Part shown: one piece after another, positions 19,848 through 35,395 of the stretch
Numbering within the stretch: the first letter of the stretch is position 1
Layout: every line of letters begins with the position of its first letter
Assembly (NCBI GenBank): GCA_963775625.1
Contig: CAVZJM010000014.1
Coordinates: forward strand, 225,858-289,857
Reading direction: 5' to 3'
DNA: 64,000 bases
Origin: JAIBJN01 sp963775625
GTDB taxonomy: Bacteria; Actinomycetota; Thermoleophilia; Gaiellales; Gaiellaceae
Notes under the pieces: generated by a model
Database searches by the model: none
What the model was told of the DNA's origin: nothing
The model's input: the letters and a program-made list of their open reading frames with translations, nothing else
Made by a program: the position numbers and the translations under genes

Positions 19848-20219
19848 CTAAGAGCCCTTCTTGGCGCCGTACTTGGAGCGACCCTGGCGCCGCTCGGCGA
19901 CGCCGCCGGCGTCGAGGGCCGCGCGGATCACCTTGTAGCGGAAACCCGGGAGATCCTTGACGCGCCCGCCGCGGATGAGTACCACCGAGTGCTCCTGGAG
20001 GTTGTGACCCTCGCCGGGGATGTAGGCGCCGACCTCCATCTGGTTGGTGAGCCGGACGCGCGCGACCTTGCGCAGCGCGGAGTTCGGCTTTTTCGGGGTC
20101 GTCGTGTACACGCGCGTGCAGACTCCCCGCTTCTGCGGGGCGCCCCTGAGGGCGGGAGTCTTGACCTTGGTCGGAGGGGTCTTCCGACCCTTCCGCACGA
20201 GCTGGTTCACGGTTGGCAC
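19848..20219 (-). CDS. rpsL: Ribosomal protein uS12
   Basis: This decoding-centre protein is 123 aa. I chose GTG at 20219 because the product then begins VPTVNQLVRKGRKTP, as in the family. The streptomycin-contact regions TTPKKPNSALRKVARVRLTN and VLIRGGRVKDLPGFRYKV are wild type by family comparison. It is the first gene of the str-S10-spc-alpha block. Confidence 0.97.
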   Translation of the reverse strand: MPTVNQLVRKGRKTPPTKVKTPALRGAPQKRGVCTRVYTTTPKKPNSALRKVARVRLTNQMEVGAYIPGEGHNLQEHSVVLIRGGRVKDLPGFRYKVIRAALDAGGVAERRQGRSKYGAKKGS

Positions 20220-20313
20220 GCGGTGGGATTCCTTCGCTTCCGAGGTGTGTCCGGACGGCTTCCAGACGCAACAAAAGGTCGGCGTGGGGCAGGCCCAAGC
20301 CGAACCTCGCGGC

Positions 20314-20319
20314 ATGCTA
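20314..20319 (-). promoter_or_regulatory. Candidate extended -10 promoter for rpsL operon
   Basis: On the minus strand TAGCAT is preceded by TGC, giving an extended -10 pattern about 95 bases before the rpsL start. No good -35 hexamer is visible. It sits in the short divergent gap with the diguanylate cyclase gene, the logical place for the operon promoter. Confidence 0.35.
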
Positions 20320-20392
20320 GCAGCTGCCGCCCGGCCGTCGCCAGGGATTGTCCCGACCCCGGCGCCCGCGTATCGTGGGCTCGCACCCAGCA

Positions 20393-21580
20393 ATGCCGCC
20401 CCTCGCAGATACCGCCACCTGGATCGGCGTCGGCCTCGCCAGCGGGGCGGCGCTGCTCGCCCTCGTCGCGTCGGTCGTCCTCCTCGTCGTCGTGCTGCGG
20501 CGACCTCCGAGCGCACAGCTGCCGGCGCTCCCCGACGAGCTGCCGCCCGCGGAGGAGCCCGAGACCGCCCTCCAGGAGGCACGCGTCGAGTCGGCGCGCT
20601 CGCGCCTCCTCTCCGACATCGCGACGACGATCGACCTCGACGCGGTGCTCGAGCGCACGCTGGAGGCGGCCGTGTCCACCGACGGGGTCGATGCGGCCAT
20701 GGCGGTCATCCGCGAGACGGAGGAGACGCCGCTCGTCGCGATCTTCGGCATGACGGCCGAGGAGGCAGCCCGCCAACCGGTGTCCAGCTCGCCCTCGGGC
20801 GGGGCGAGCGCCGTTCGCATCAGCTACCGCTACGACGAGGCCGCCGACTCCGACCCGGAGCGAGCTGGACGGCTGATTCGCGGCGGCGTCGCCGTCCCGC
20901 TCCGCGAGGATCACGTGGGGACGATCGGAACGCTCGCGGTCTTCTGGCGCGACGACGACCGCGTGCCGAAGGACGAGGAGATCGCCGAGCTCGAGACGCT
21001 CGCCCGAACGAGCGCGCCCGCGATCCGAAACGCCCAGGAGTTCCGCGAGGCGCGCCAGCTCGCGGACGTGGACGCCCTCACCGGCGTCCACAACCGTCGC
21101 TACTTCCACGAGACGCTCGAGCGGGAATGCGCCAGGGCCCATCGCTACGAGCGCGGCATCGCGCTCGTCATCCTCGACATCGACGACTTCAAGGCGACGA
21201 ACGATCGCCTCGGCCATCTCGCCGGAGACGCCGTCCTGGCGGCGGTCGCCGAGCGCCTGCGCGGAGCGGTTCGCCAGTCCGACATCGCGTGCCGCGTCGG
21301 CGGCGACGAGTTCGCCGTCATCCTCCCGGAGGCCGGGGCGCGAGACGCCGAGCAGCTGTACCGCAGGATCCAGTTCGCGGTCGGCTCCGGGGCGTCGGGG
21401 CCGGCCGAGCGCGTGCGTCTCTCGGCCGGCATTGCCGAGCTCCGGCCCGAGGACGATGCGGTGTCGGTTTTCCAGCGGGCCGACGAGGCCCTCTACCGCG
21501 CGAAGGAGGGCGGCAAGGGCCAGGTGCAGCAGGCCGAGGGCCCGCCCGGCGGTTTCGCCCTCGAGCCCGGCTCGGGCTAA
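20393..21580 (+). CDS. Membrane-anchored GAF-GGDEF diguanylate cyclase
   Basis: This is predicted to make cyclic di-GMP from two GTP. It is 395 aa from ATG at 20393 (an earlier TTG at 20348 is possible). One membrane segment covers about residues 9-32, then comes a short linker and a GAF-like sensor at about 65-215. The GGDEF domain runs from about residue 228 (ADVDALTGVHNRRYFHETLE). The catalytic signature RVGGDEFAVIL is intact, and an inhibitory-site RQSD lies five residues before it, so product inhibition is expected. It is the only plus-strand gene between rpoC and rpsL. Confidence 0.9.
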   Translation: MPPLADTATWIGVGLASGAALLALVASVVLLVVVLRRPPSAQLPALPDELPPAEEPETALQEARVESARSRLLSDIATTIDLDAVLERTLEAAVSTDGVDAAMAVIRETEETPLVAIFGMTAEEAARQPVSSSPSGGASAVRISYRYDEAADSDPERAGRLIRGGVAVPLREDHVGTIGTLAVFWRDDDRVPKDEEIAELETLARTSAPAIRNAQEFREARQLADVDALTGVHNRRYFHETLERECARAHRYERGIALVILDIDDFKATNDRLGHLAGDAVLAAVAERLRGAVRQSDIACRVGGDEFAVILPEAGARDAEQLYRRIQFAVGSGASGPAERVRLSAGIAELRPEDDAVSVFQRADEALYRAKEGGKGQVQQAEGPPGGFALEPGSG

Positions 21581-21743
21581 GGGCACGTTTCAGAATGACG
21601 CCTCGCCGTCGGGGTGCGATGGTCGTTCCGAGGCAAGGACGCAGGGAGCGCTCGTAGCCAAAGCTACGGGCGCGACCGAGGACGCAGTCCTCGGGGCGAG
21701 CAGCGCGGCCCGGCGGCACAGGGCTTCATTTTGAGACGTGCTC
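21581..21743. repeat. Fold-back dispersed repeat, copy 2 (after diguanylate cyclase)
   Basis: This 163-bp imperfect palindrome begins right after the diguanylate cyclase stop codon. Its terminal arms are GGCACGTTTCAGAATGA and, from the right end on the other strand, AGCACGTCTCAAAATGA. It shares GCAAGGACGCAGGG and a central hairpin (GTAGC-CAAA-GCTAC) with the copies at 14283 and 53521. Its arms are close to those of the 53521 copy but carry compensating differences. It could act as a terminator for the upstream gene; no U-tract follows. Confidence 0.75.
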
Positions 21744-21755
21744 TAAGAGCCCTCC

Positions 21756-21935
21756 TCAGCCACGAGGAGTGAGGCGGACGGCGCCGACCTCTTCTCGCCG
21801 TCGGACGAGGGTGCGCACGTCTTCGAGGAAGCGCGCGCAGTCCGACTCGAGCTCGTCGGAGAGGAAATGCCCAGGTGGCACCGCCTGGGCCTGCTCGGCC
21901 GCAGTCGGGCGCTCTCGTTCACCGGGACCAGTCAC
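21756..21935 (-). CDS. Possible small hypothetical protein
   Basis: This is an open frame of 59 aa downstream of the rpoC terminator, starting at GTG 21935 with GGGAGG five bases upstream. The product is hydrophilic and charged (LESDCARFLEDVRTLVRRRE) with no family I recognise. The good ribosome-binding site is the only support; it may be spurious. Confidence 0.3.
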   Translation of the reverse strand: MTGPGERERPTAAEQAQAVPPGHFLSDELESDCARFLEDVRTLVRRREEVGAVRLTPRG

Positions 21936-21952
21936 GTTCCTCCCCACCTCGC

Positions 21953-21970
21953 TGTGGATCCTGTGGATAA
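21953..21970. other. Two tandem DnaA-box-like 9-mers
   Basis: TGTGGATCC and TGTGGATAA lie back to back; the second is a perfect reverse complement of the classic DnaA box TTATCCACA. Only two are present, with no AT-rich unwinding region and no dnaA or dnaN nearby, so this is not an origin. It lies in the 398-bp stretch between copy 2 of the repeat and rpoC, which otherwise holds only the small open frame and the rpoC terminator. Confidence 0.3.
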
Positions 21971-22101
21971 CTCGCCGCCAGCGCCCCGCCGCCGCTCATC
22001 GAGCGCCTCTTCGCCGTCGACGAAGGCCAGTCTACGTCGGCGTCCCGCGCGTCCGATCCCCCTTTCGAGGGATGCTCCACGAAGTCGTCGCAAAGAGCGG
22101 G

Positions 22102-22133
22102 AAAATCGGGGGCGGCCTTTCGGACGCCCCCGA
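22102..22133 (-). terminator. Rho-independent terminator of rpoBC
   Basis: A 9-bp G/C-rich stem (TCGGGGGCG with CGCCCCCGA, 22106-22133) is followed on the minus strand by four T residues. It lies just after the rpoC stop codon. Confidence 0.8.
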
Positions 22134-22141
22134 CTCCCGAA

Positions 22142-26722
<4,581 letters not shown>

Positions 26723-26731
26723 GTTCGCTCC

Positions 26732-30352
<3,621 letters not shown>

Positions 30353-30429
30353 GGACGGAGACCTCCCTCTAGGCAGGGTCTAGCGACAAGAAAACAGGCA
30401 GAATCTGCGGTACAGCGGCGCGACCGATA

Positions 30430-30459
30430 AGAGTAGCACGAACAGCGGTCCCCACGCAA
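30430..30459 (-). promoter_or_regulatory. Candidate promoter of rpoBC
   Basis: On the minus strand TTGCGT (-35) and TACTCT (-10) are separated by 18 bp, about 78 bases before the rpoB start. A separate promoter is expected because the rpoB gene is detached from rplJL here. It is supported by sequence pattern only. Confidence 0.5.
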
Positions 30460-30495
30460 CGCAAGACGCGCGGGAAACCGCTTGATCGCCCTGGA

Positions 30496-31863
30496 TCATA
30501 GCGCGGATGACGGAAATCCGCCAGGGGCTGATTCTCGGGACAGGCGAAGGCGCACGAGCGTGCCGCCACCCTGCGCGCGCTCGGCCGTCACCTCGCCGCC
30601 GTGGCTCTCGGCCACCTGGCGGACGATCGCGAGGCCGAGCCCGGAGCCCGAGAGGCCGCGCGCCGAGGGAGCACGGTAGAAGCGGTCGAAGACGTACGGG
30701 AGGTCCGCCTCGTCGATCCCCGGCCCGTGGTCTCGGATCGCGACCTCGCAGTCGTGGACGCTCACCTCGACGTCCGCGTCGGGCGGGCTCCACTTGGCGG
30801 CGTTGTCGAGCAGGTTGTCGATCGCCCGCTCGAGCGAGTGCGGCATCCCGGTGACGACGGACGGCTCGAATTCCGTCGTGAAGGTGACCCCCGACCGATT
30901 GCGCCGGGCGCGCTCGACGGCCTCGGCCGCGAGCAGGTCGAGCCGTACCTCCTCGCGCGTGGCGGGGTCCTCCTGAGCTCTGTCGAGCGCGACGAGCTCG
31001 GCGACGAGCTCGCTCATCTCGGCGAGCTGCTCGACGACGTCCGCCAACAGGCGCTCGCGCTCGCCGGCCGGCAAAGCGTCCTCGCGCGCGAGCACCTCGA
31101 TGTTCGTTCGCAGGCTGGTCAGGGGAGTGCGCAGCTCGTGGGACGCGTCGGCCACGAAGCGGCGCTGGCTTCGCGCCGAGTCCTCGAGCGCCGCCAGCAT
31201 GGTGTTGAAGCTTCCGGCGAGACGGCCGAGCTCGTCCGTCCCCTCGTCGGCCATGCGGCGGGAAAGATCGCGGGTCGCGGTGACCTCCTCCGTCGCCTCG
31301 GTCAGCCGCCGCACCGGCGCGAGCGCCGTGCGGGCCACGAGCAGCCCGAGCCCGGCCGCGAGCCCGATGCCGCCGAGCGTCACGATGATGAGGATCGTGC
31401 GCAGCTGATCGAGGGAGGCGTCCACCTCGGTGAGCGGGCGAGCGATCTGCAGCACGTAGCCCTCCCCGATTGGCGCCGTGAGGATGCGGACGTGCGTGCC
31501 CGCGACCTCGGCGTCGCTGTAGTACGCATCCTCCTCCCCGAGCGCGGCCCTGCGGGTCTGCGCGTCCACGGGGAGCGCCACGTCGTCGCCGGGAGCCCGG
31601 ATCGCGCCTTGCGGGCCGAACACCTGGACGTAGCCGCCGGGGCCGCCGAGCTGCGGCCCGGGAATTCGCAGGAAGAACTGGTCGCCGGTGCGGACGACGC
31701 TGAGAGGAATCTGGCCGATGATGCGGGCCCGGTCGCCGAGCGCGTCGTCCACCTGCCCCCGGAGCTGGTTGCGGACGGCGAGGTAGGCGGCCGCGGACGC
31801 CACCGCGACGGCGATGGCGACCGCGACGGCGGCGGCGATCGTGAGGCGCGCGCGGAAGCTCAT
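30496..31863 (-). CDS. Sensor histidine kinase, MprB-like
   Basis: This membrane sensor kinase is 455 aa and the partner of the response regulator 7 bp upstream. TM1 covers about residues 7-29, an extracytoplasmic sensor domain about 30-155, and TM2 about 156-177. A HAMP domain follows, then the HisKA box with phospho-acceptor H242 in ADASHELRTPLTSL, and an HATPase domain with N box DNLLDNAAKWS and G boxes DHGPGIDE and GSGLGLAIV. The MprAB pair of mycobacteria, which controls an adjacent HtrA-type protease, is the closest known arrangement. The signal sensed is not known. Confidence 0.93.
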   Translation of the reverse strand: MSFRARLTIAAAVAVAIAVAVASAAAYLAVRNQLRGQVDDALGDRARIIGQIPLSVVRTGDQFFLRIPGPQLGGPGGYVQVFGPQGAIRAPGDDVALPVDAQTRRAALGEEDAYYSDAEVAGTHVRILTAPIGEGYVLQIARPLTEVDASLDQLRTILIIVTLGGIGLAAGLGLLVARTALAPVRRLTEATEEVTATRDLSRRMADEGTDELGRLAGSFNTMLAALEDSARSQRRFVADASHELRTPLTSLRTNIEVLAREDALPAGERERLLADVVEQLAEMSELVAELVALDRAQEDPATREEVRLDLLAAEAVERARRNRSGVTFTTEFEPSVVTGMPHSLERAIDNLLDNAAKWSPPDADVEVSVHDCEVAIRDHGPGIDEADLPYVFDRFYRAPSARGLSGSGLGLAIVRQVAESHGGEVTAERAQGGGTLVRLRLSRESAPGGFPSSAL

Positions 31864-31870
31864 GCCGTTC

Positions 31871-32548
31871 TCACGGCTCGCGCAGCGTGTAGCCGACGCC
31901 GCGCACCGTCTGGATCAGCCGCGGCTTCCCGCGGGCCTCGGTCTTCCGTCGCAGGTAGCCGATGTAGACGTCCAGGGAGTTCGAGGTCGCGCCGAAGTCG
32001 TAGCCCCAGACGCGCTCGAAGATGAGCGACCGGGTCAGCACCTGGCGCGGGTTGAGCAGGAAGAGCTGCAGAAGCGCGAACTCGGTGCGGGTCAGATCGA
32101 TGCGCTCGCCGCCGCGGCGCACCTCGCGGGTCTTCGGGTCGAGCTCGAGGTCCGCGAAGCGCAGGGCCTCGCCGGACCCGTCCGCGGTGCGCCGGAGCAG
32201 GGCTCGGAGGCGCGCCAGCAGCTCCTCGAGGGCAAACGGCTTCGTGATGTAGTCGTCGGCGCCCGCGTCCAGGCCCTCGACCCGATTCTCGACCTCGGCC
32301 CGGGCGGTCAGCATCAGCACGGGCACGCGGCTGCCGGCCCTGCGCAGGCGTCGGCACACCTCGAGCCCGTCGACCTCGGGCATGAGCACGTCGAGGAGCA
32401 CGGCGTCGGGCTCCCGCGCCCCCGAATCGAGTCGGTCGAGCGCCTCCCGCCCGTCGGCGGCGAGCTCCACCTCGTAGCCCTCGAGCTCGAGCGCGCGCCG
32501 CAGCGACTCGCGCACGGCCCGTTCGTCGTCGACCACCAGGACCTGCAT
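31871..32548 (-). CDS. Response regulator, OmpR/MprA type
   Basis: This is a 225-aa DNA-binding response regulator. The receiver has D7/D8 and phospho-acceptor D53 (AVLLDVLMPEVDG). The winged-helix output domain is LTRTEFALLQLFLLNPRQVL through VWGYDFGATSNSLDVYIGYL, ending TVRGVGYTLREP. It is divergent from htrA. A four-unit 11-bp direct repeat in the 132-bp gap is a good candidate for its operator, and it may also control this operon. Confidence 0.95.
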   Translation of the reverse strand: MQVLVVDDERAVRESLRRALELEGYEVELAADGREALDRLDSGAREPDAVLLDVLMPEVDGLEVCRRLRRAGSRVPVLMLTARAEVENRVEGLDAGADDYITKPFALEELLARLRALLRRTADGSGEALRFADLELDPKTREVRRGGERIDLTRTEFALLQLFLLNPRQVLTRSLIFERVWGYDFGATSNSLDVYIGYLRRKTEARGKPRLIQTVRGVGYTLREP

Positions 32549-32594
32549 GCGGCCATTGTGCTTGCCGAACCTGAAGGAACGCTAAGAGGCTCGC

Positions 32595-32638
32595 TTCTTA
32601 CGGAGTTCTTAGGGCGATCTCAGACGCGTCTTAGACGG
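32595..32638 (+). promoter_or_regulatory. Four-unit 11-bp direct repeat operator upstream of htrA
   Basis: Four head-to-tail units have an exact 11-bp period: TTCTTACGGAG, TTCTTAGGGCG, ATCTCAGACGC, GTCTTAGACGG. The CTTA/CTCA cores start at 32597, 32608, 32619 and 32630, and the last is 51 bp from the htrA ATG. OmpR-family regulators bind 11-bp direct repeats, and one such regulator is encoded divergently next to this site. The same array, with the same CTTA-CTTA-CTCA-CTTA order, recurs at 33901. Confidence 0.75.
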
Positions 32639-32680
32639 CGTTGCTGCCATGGACGCATCCACGTCTCGAAAGGAAGCGTC

Positions 32681-33829
32681 ATGAGATCCCGAACCACCCG
32701 AACCGTCACCGTCACCGCAGCGCTCGTTGCCGCCGCAGCCGTCGGCGCCGGCGGTGGCGCGGCGACCTATGCCACGCTCGGCGCGGAGGACGGCGGCACC
32801 GCCGTCCCCCAGGTGACCGTCGAGAGCCCGCAGCCTGCGGCGTCGACCAGCGAGTCGCTCTCCGTCAGCGAGATCTACGAGCAGAGCTACCAGAGCGTCG
32901 TCGAGATCACCTCGACGTCCAACCAGTCTTCGCCGCTCGGCGGGGAGCAGCAGGCCCAGGGCCAGGGCTCCGGCTTCGTCTTCGACAGCGAGGGCCACAT
33001 CGTCACGAACGATCACGTCGTGGAGGGGGCGGAGTCGGTCTCCGTCCGCTTCTGGGACGGCTCGAGCTACGACGCGACCGTCGTGGGCACCGATCCGTCC
33101 ACCGACCTCGCCGTGATCAAGGTGGACGCTCCCGCCGAGGCGCTGAAGCCCCTGGAGCTGGGCGACTCCACCCAGCTGAGCGTCGGCGAGGGCGTCGTCG
33201 CGCTCGGCAGCCCCTTCGGGCTCGAGGGCACCGCGACCAGCGGGATCGTCAGCGCGCTCAACCGCGAGATGACGTCCCCGAACAACTTCACGATCTCGAA
33301 CTCGATCCAGACCGACGCCGCCATCAACCACGGCAACTCGGGCGGTCCGCTGCTGAACGCAGCAGGTCAGGTGATCGGCGTCAACACGCAGATCAAGAGC
33401 GACTCGGGCGGCAGCGACGGAATCGGCTTCGCGATCCCGTCCGCCACCGTCGCCTCGATCGCGCCGCAGATCATCTCCAGCGGATCGGTAGAGCACGCCT
33501 ACCTCGGCGTCGGCGTCGCTTCTCTCTCCGACACGGTTGCGCAGGAGCTCGGTGTCCCGGCGGGAGTCATGGTGACCGAGGTGCGGCAGGCCACCCCCGC
33601 GGCCGAGGCCGGCCTCCGGGCGGCGACCGGGTCCGCCATGGTCGCCGGCCAGAGCTACCCGACCGGCGGCGACGTGATCACGGCCGTGGATGGCACCGCG
33701 ATCACGGACGGCGCCGAGCTCCAGAGCGCTGTCGACGCCAAGAGCCCCGGTGACTCGGTCGAGCTCACCTACACGCGCGAGGGCACCAGCACGACCGTCG
33801 AGGTGTCCCTCGGGACCCGGCCTTCCTGA
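32681..33829 (+). CDS. HtrA/DegP-like exported serine protease with PDZ domain
   Basis: This envelope quality-control protease is 382 aa. One hydrophobic segment (about residues 9-30) is a signal peptide or anchor. A Ser/Thr-rich linker runs to residue 60. The trypsin-like domain has the complete triad H112 (TNDHVVEG), D142 (PSTDLAVIKVD) and S220 (NHGNSGGPL). A single PDZ domain lies at about 285-380. I chose the ATG at 32681 for its AAAGGA site 6 nt upstream; the frame is open much further back, but that part overlaps the regulator genes. Control by the adjacent two-component system is predicted. Confidence 0.95.
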   Translation: MRSRTTRTVTVTAALVAAAAVGAGGGAATYATLGAEDGGTAVPQVTVESPQPAASTSESLSVSEIYEQSYQSVVEITSTSNQSSPLGGEQQAQGQGSGFVFDSEGHIVTNDHVVEGAESVSVRFWDGSSYDATVVGTDPSTDLAVIKVDAPAEALKPLELGDSTQLSVGEGVVALGSPFGLEGTATSGIVSALNREMTSPNNFTISNSIQTDAAINHGNSGGPLLNAAGQVIGVNTQIKSDSGGSDGIGFAIPSATVASIAPQIISSGSVEHAYLGVGVASLSDTVAQELGVPAGVMVTEVRQATPAAEAGLRAATGSAMVAGQSYPTGGDVITAVDGTAITDGAELQSAVDAKSPGDSVELTYTREGTSTTVEVSLGTRPS

Positions 33830-33900
33830 CGCGAGGGCCGGAAGCAGGACGAAAGGGGCCGCGCACGAGGCGGCCTCTTTCGCTTCGTAAGCCGGTTCTG

Positions 33901-33944
33901 CTCTTAGAAACCTCTTAGAGGCCTCTCAGGTTGCCCTTAGGGCT
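33901..33944 (+). promoter_or_regulatory. Four-unit 11-bp direct repeat operator upstream of exported protein gene
   Basis: The units are CTCTTAGAAAC, CTCTTAGAGGC, CTCTCAGGTTG and CCCTTAGGGCT, with cores at 33903, 33914, 33925 and 33936. The last core is exactly 51 bp from the ATG at 33987, as at htrA. Both promoters also have T-N-CCAT 15 bp after the last core and CGAAAGGA six bases before the start codon. It is most simply read as a second target of the same response regulator. Confidence 0.75.
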
Positions 33945-33986
33945 CCCTGGTTCCATCGTGGGAAAGAGCGAGCGAAAGGACTTCCC

Positions 33987-34748
33987 ATGAGCAAGCTGAC
34001 TTCAAAGAAGGTCCTTGCGGCCACCGTGGCCGGCCTCGCCGTCGCGGGCGGGGGAGCGGCGATCGCCGCGTCCCAGTCCGACGCGCCGGGATCGACGTTC
34101 TTCGACGCGGTCGCCAGACACCTCGGGGTTTCCTCGGAGGAGCTCGAAGACGCGACCAAGGCTGCGGCGATCGACCAGGTGAACCAGGCCCTCGAGAACG
34201 GCAGGATCACCGAGGAGCAGGCCGCCGAGCTGAAGGCGCGGATCGAAGCGGGCGAGGCGCCCGGCTTCTTCGGGCCCGAGCTCTTCGGCTTTCGCGGCCC
34301 CGGGGGACCGGACGGCCCCGGCGCCCACGGGCCGAAGCACCACTTCTTCCAGGACAAGCTCTCCCCCGCGGCCGACTACCTTGGCCTGACCGAGGCGGAG
34401 CTCCTCGAGCAGCTCGGCGAGGGCAAGTCACTCGCCCAGGTCGCCGAGGCCGAAGGCAAGTCAGTCGACGGCCTCGAGCAGGCCATCCTCGACGCCGCCA
34501 AGTCGGCCCTCGACGAGGCCGTCGCCACCGAGCGGCTCACGCAGGAGCTCGCGGACGCGCTCTACGAGCGGCTGCAGGGCTCCATCGACGACCTCGTCAA
34601 CGGGATGTTGCCCGGTCTGCGCAGCGGCGCGTTCATCCGGCCCTTCGGCGGGCCTCCAGGCTTCGCCCCGGACGACGGGGGCGATGACGGCGGCGGCTCC
34701 GGAGGCGACACCTCCGGCAACGTCCGCTACTGGGACACCGCGGCCTAG
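33987..34748 (+). CDS. Exported helical-repeat protein of unknown function
   Basis: This 253-aa protein has an N-terminal signal peptide or anchor (about residues 8-29). Two related alpha-helical modules follow, each beginning with a 'LG(V/L)(S/T)..EL' pattern: ARHLGVSSEELEDATKAAAI near residue 43 and ADYLGLTEAELLEQLGEGKS near residue 129. Each is followed by helices with TEEQAAELKARI- or TQELADALYERL-like ends. A Gly/Pro/His-rich spacer lies between them, and the C-terminus is Gly/Asp-rich. I do not recognise a named family. It shares its upstream control region with htrA, so a role in envelope stress is inferred. Confidence 0.85.
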   Translation: MSKLTSKKVLAATVAGLAVAGGGAAIAASQSDAPGSTFFDAVARHLGVSSEELEDATKAAAIDQVNQALENGRITEEQAAELKARIEAGEAPGFFGPELFGFRGPGGPDGPGAHGPKHHFFQDKLSPAADYLGLTEAELLEQLGEGKSLAQVAEAEGKSVDGLEQAILDAAKSALDEAVATERLTQELADALYERLQGSIDDLVNGMLPGLRSGAFIRPFGGPPGFAPDDGGDDGGGSGGDTSGNVRYWDTAA

Positions 34749-34777
34749 CGTCCCGCGGCGCCCACACCCCTCCTCCG

Positions 34778-34810
34778 TGGAAGAGGCCCGCTCGCCGCGG
34801 GCCTCTTCCA
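34778..34810. terminator. Terminator hairpin after exported protein gene
   Basis: A 13-bp stem TGGAAGAGGCCCG/CGGGCCTCTTCCA lies 30 bp after the stop codon. There is no long T-tract on either strand. It lies in the 252-bp convergent gap with rplL and could serve both directions. Confidence 0.6.
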
Positions 34811-34948
34811 CATCTCCACAGCGGGCTCCGGCGGACATCGCCTGGGTCAGACCCCTAGACGTGGCCGGAGGGGACAGTGCGCGGCGCCGGAGCAGAGCCT
34901 GCGGGTGGCAGGCATGGCCGAGGCGGCGTGGGGAAGGTGTGGACAACG

Positions 34949-34977
34949 CGAAGGGCCGGGTCAAGCCCGGCCCTTCG
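34949..34977 (-). terminator. Terminator hairpin after rplL
   Basis: A perfect 12-bp stem CGAAGGGCCGGG/CCCGGCCCTTCG lies 23 bp after the rplL stop on the minus strand, followed only by a weak T-containing stretch. It separates rplJL from the downstream operons, in keeping with rpoB having its own promoter. Confidence 0.65.
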
Positions 34978-35000
34978 CTGGCTCCGCATGAGGCTCGGAG

Positions 35001-35393
35001 CTACTTGACCTCGACGCTGGCGCCGGCCTCTTCGAGCTGGGCCTTGATCGAGTCGGCCTCTTCCTGGGCGACGGCCTCCTTGACGGGGTTCGGCGCCCCG
35101 TCGACGAGGTCCTTGGCCTCCTTGAGGCCGAGGCCCGTGATGGCGCGGACGACCTTGATCACCTGGATCTTCTTGTCGCCGGCGCCGGTGAGAACGACGT
35201 CGAACTCGGTCTTCTCCTCGGCGCCTGCGCCGTCGCCGGCGGCGGCGGGCGCGGCCCCGGGGACGGCGACCGCGACCGGAGCGGCGGCGGTGACGCCCCA
35301 CTCCTCCTCGATCTTCTTCTTCAGCTCGACGAGGTCGAGGACGGTCATCTTCCCGAGCTCGTCGAACACCTTGTCGACTGCTGTGGCAGCCAT
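35001..35393 (-). CDS. rplL: Ribosomal protein bL12 (L7/L12)
   Basis: This stalk protein recruits translation factors; it is 130 aa. It has an N-terminal dimerisation domain, an Ala/Pro/Gly hinge near residues 38-55 and a C-terminal domain with KIQVIKVVRAITGLGLKEAK. It follows rplJ by 2 bp. Confidence 0.98.
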   Translation of the reverse strand: MAATAVDKVFDELGKMTVLDLVELKKKIEEEWGVTAAAPVAVAVPGAAPAAAGDGAGAEEKTEFDVVLTGAGDKKIQVIKVVRAITGLGLKEAKDLVDGAPNPVKEAVAQEEADSIKAQLEEAGASVEVK

Positions 35394-35395
35394 GG

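Noticed and set aside
21953..21970. Replication origin, based on DnaA-like boxes
   Set aside because: Only two boxes, no AT-rich region and no dnaA, dnaN, gyr or parAB genes nearby.
31814..32680. Extended N-terminus for the HtrA protein
   Set aside because: The upstream in-frame part is antisense to the response regulator; ATG 32681 has a ribosome-binding site followed by a signal segment.
34939..34947. A single TGTGGACAA (TTGTCCACA on the other strand), an actinobacterial DnaA-box form
   Set aside because: An isolated 9-mer in a short convergent gap; no cluster.
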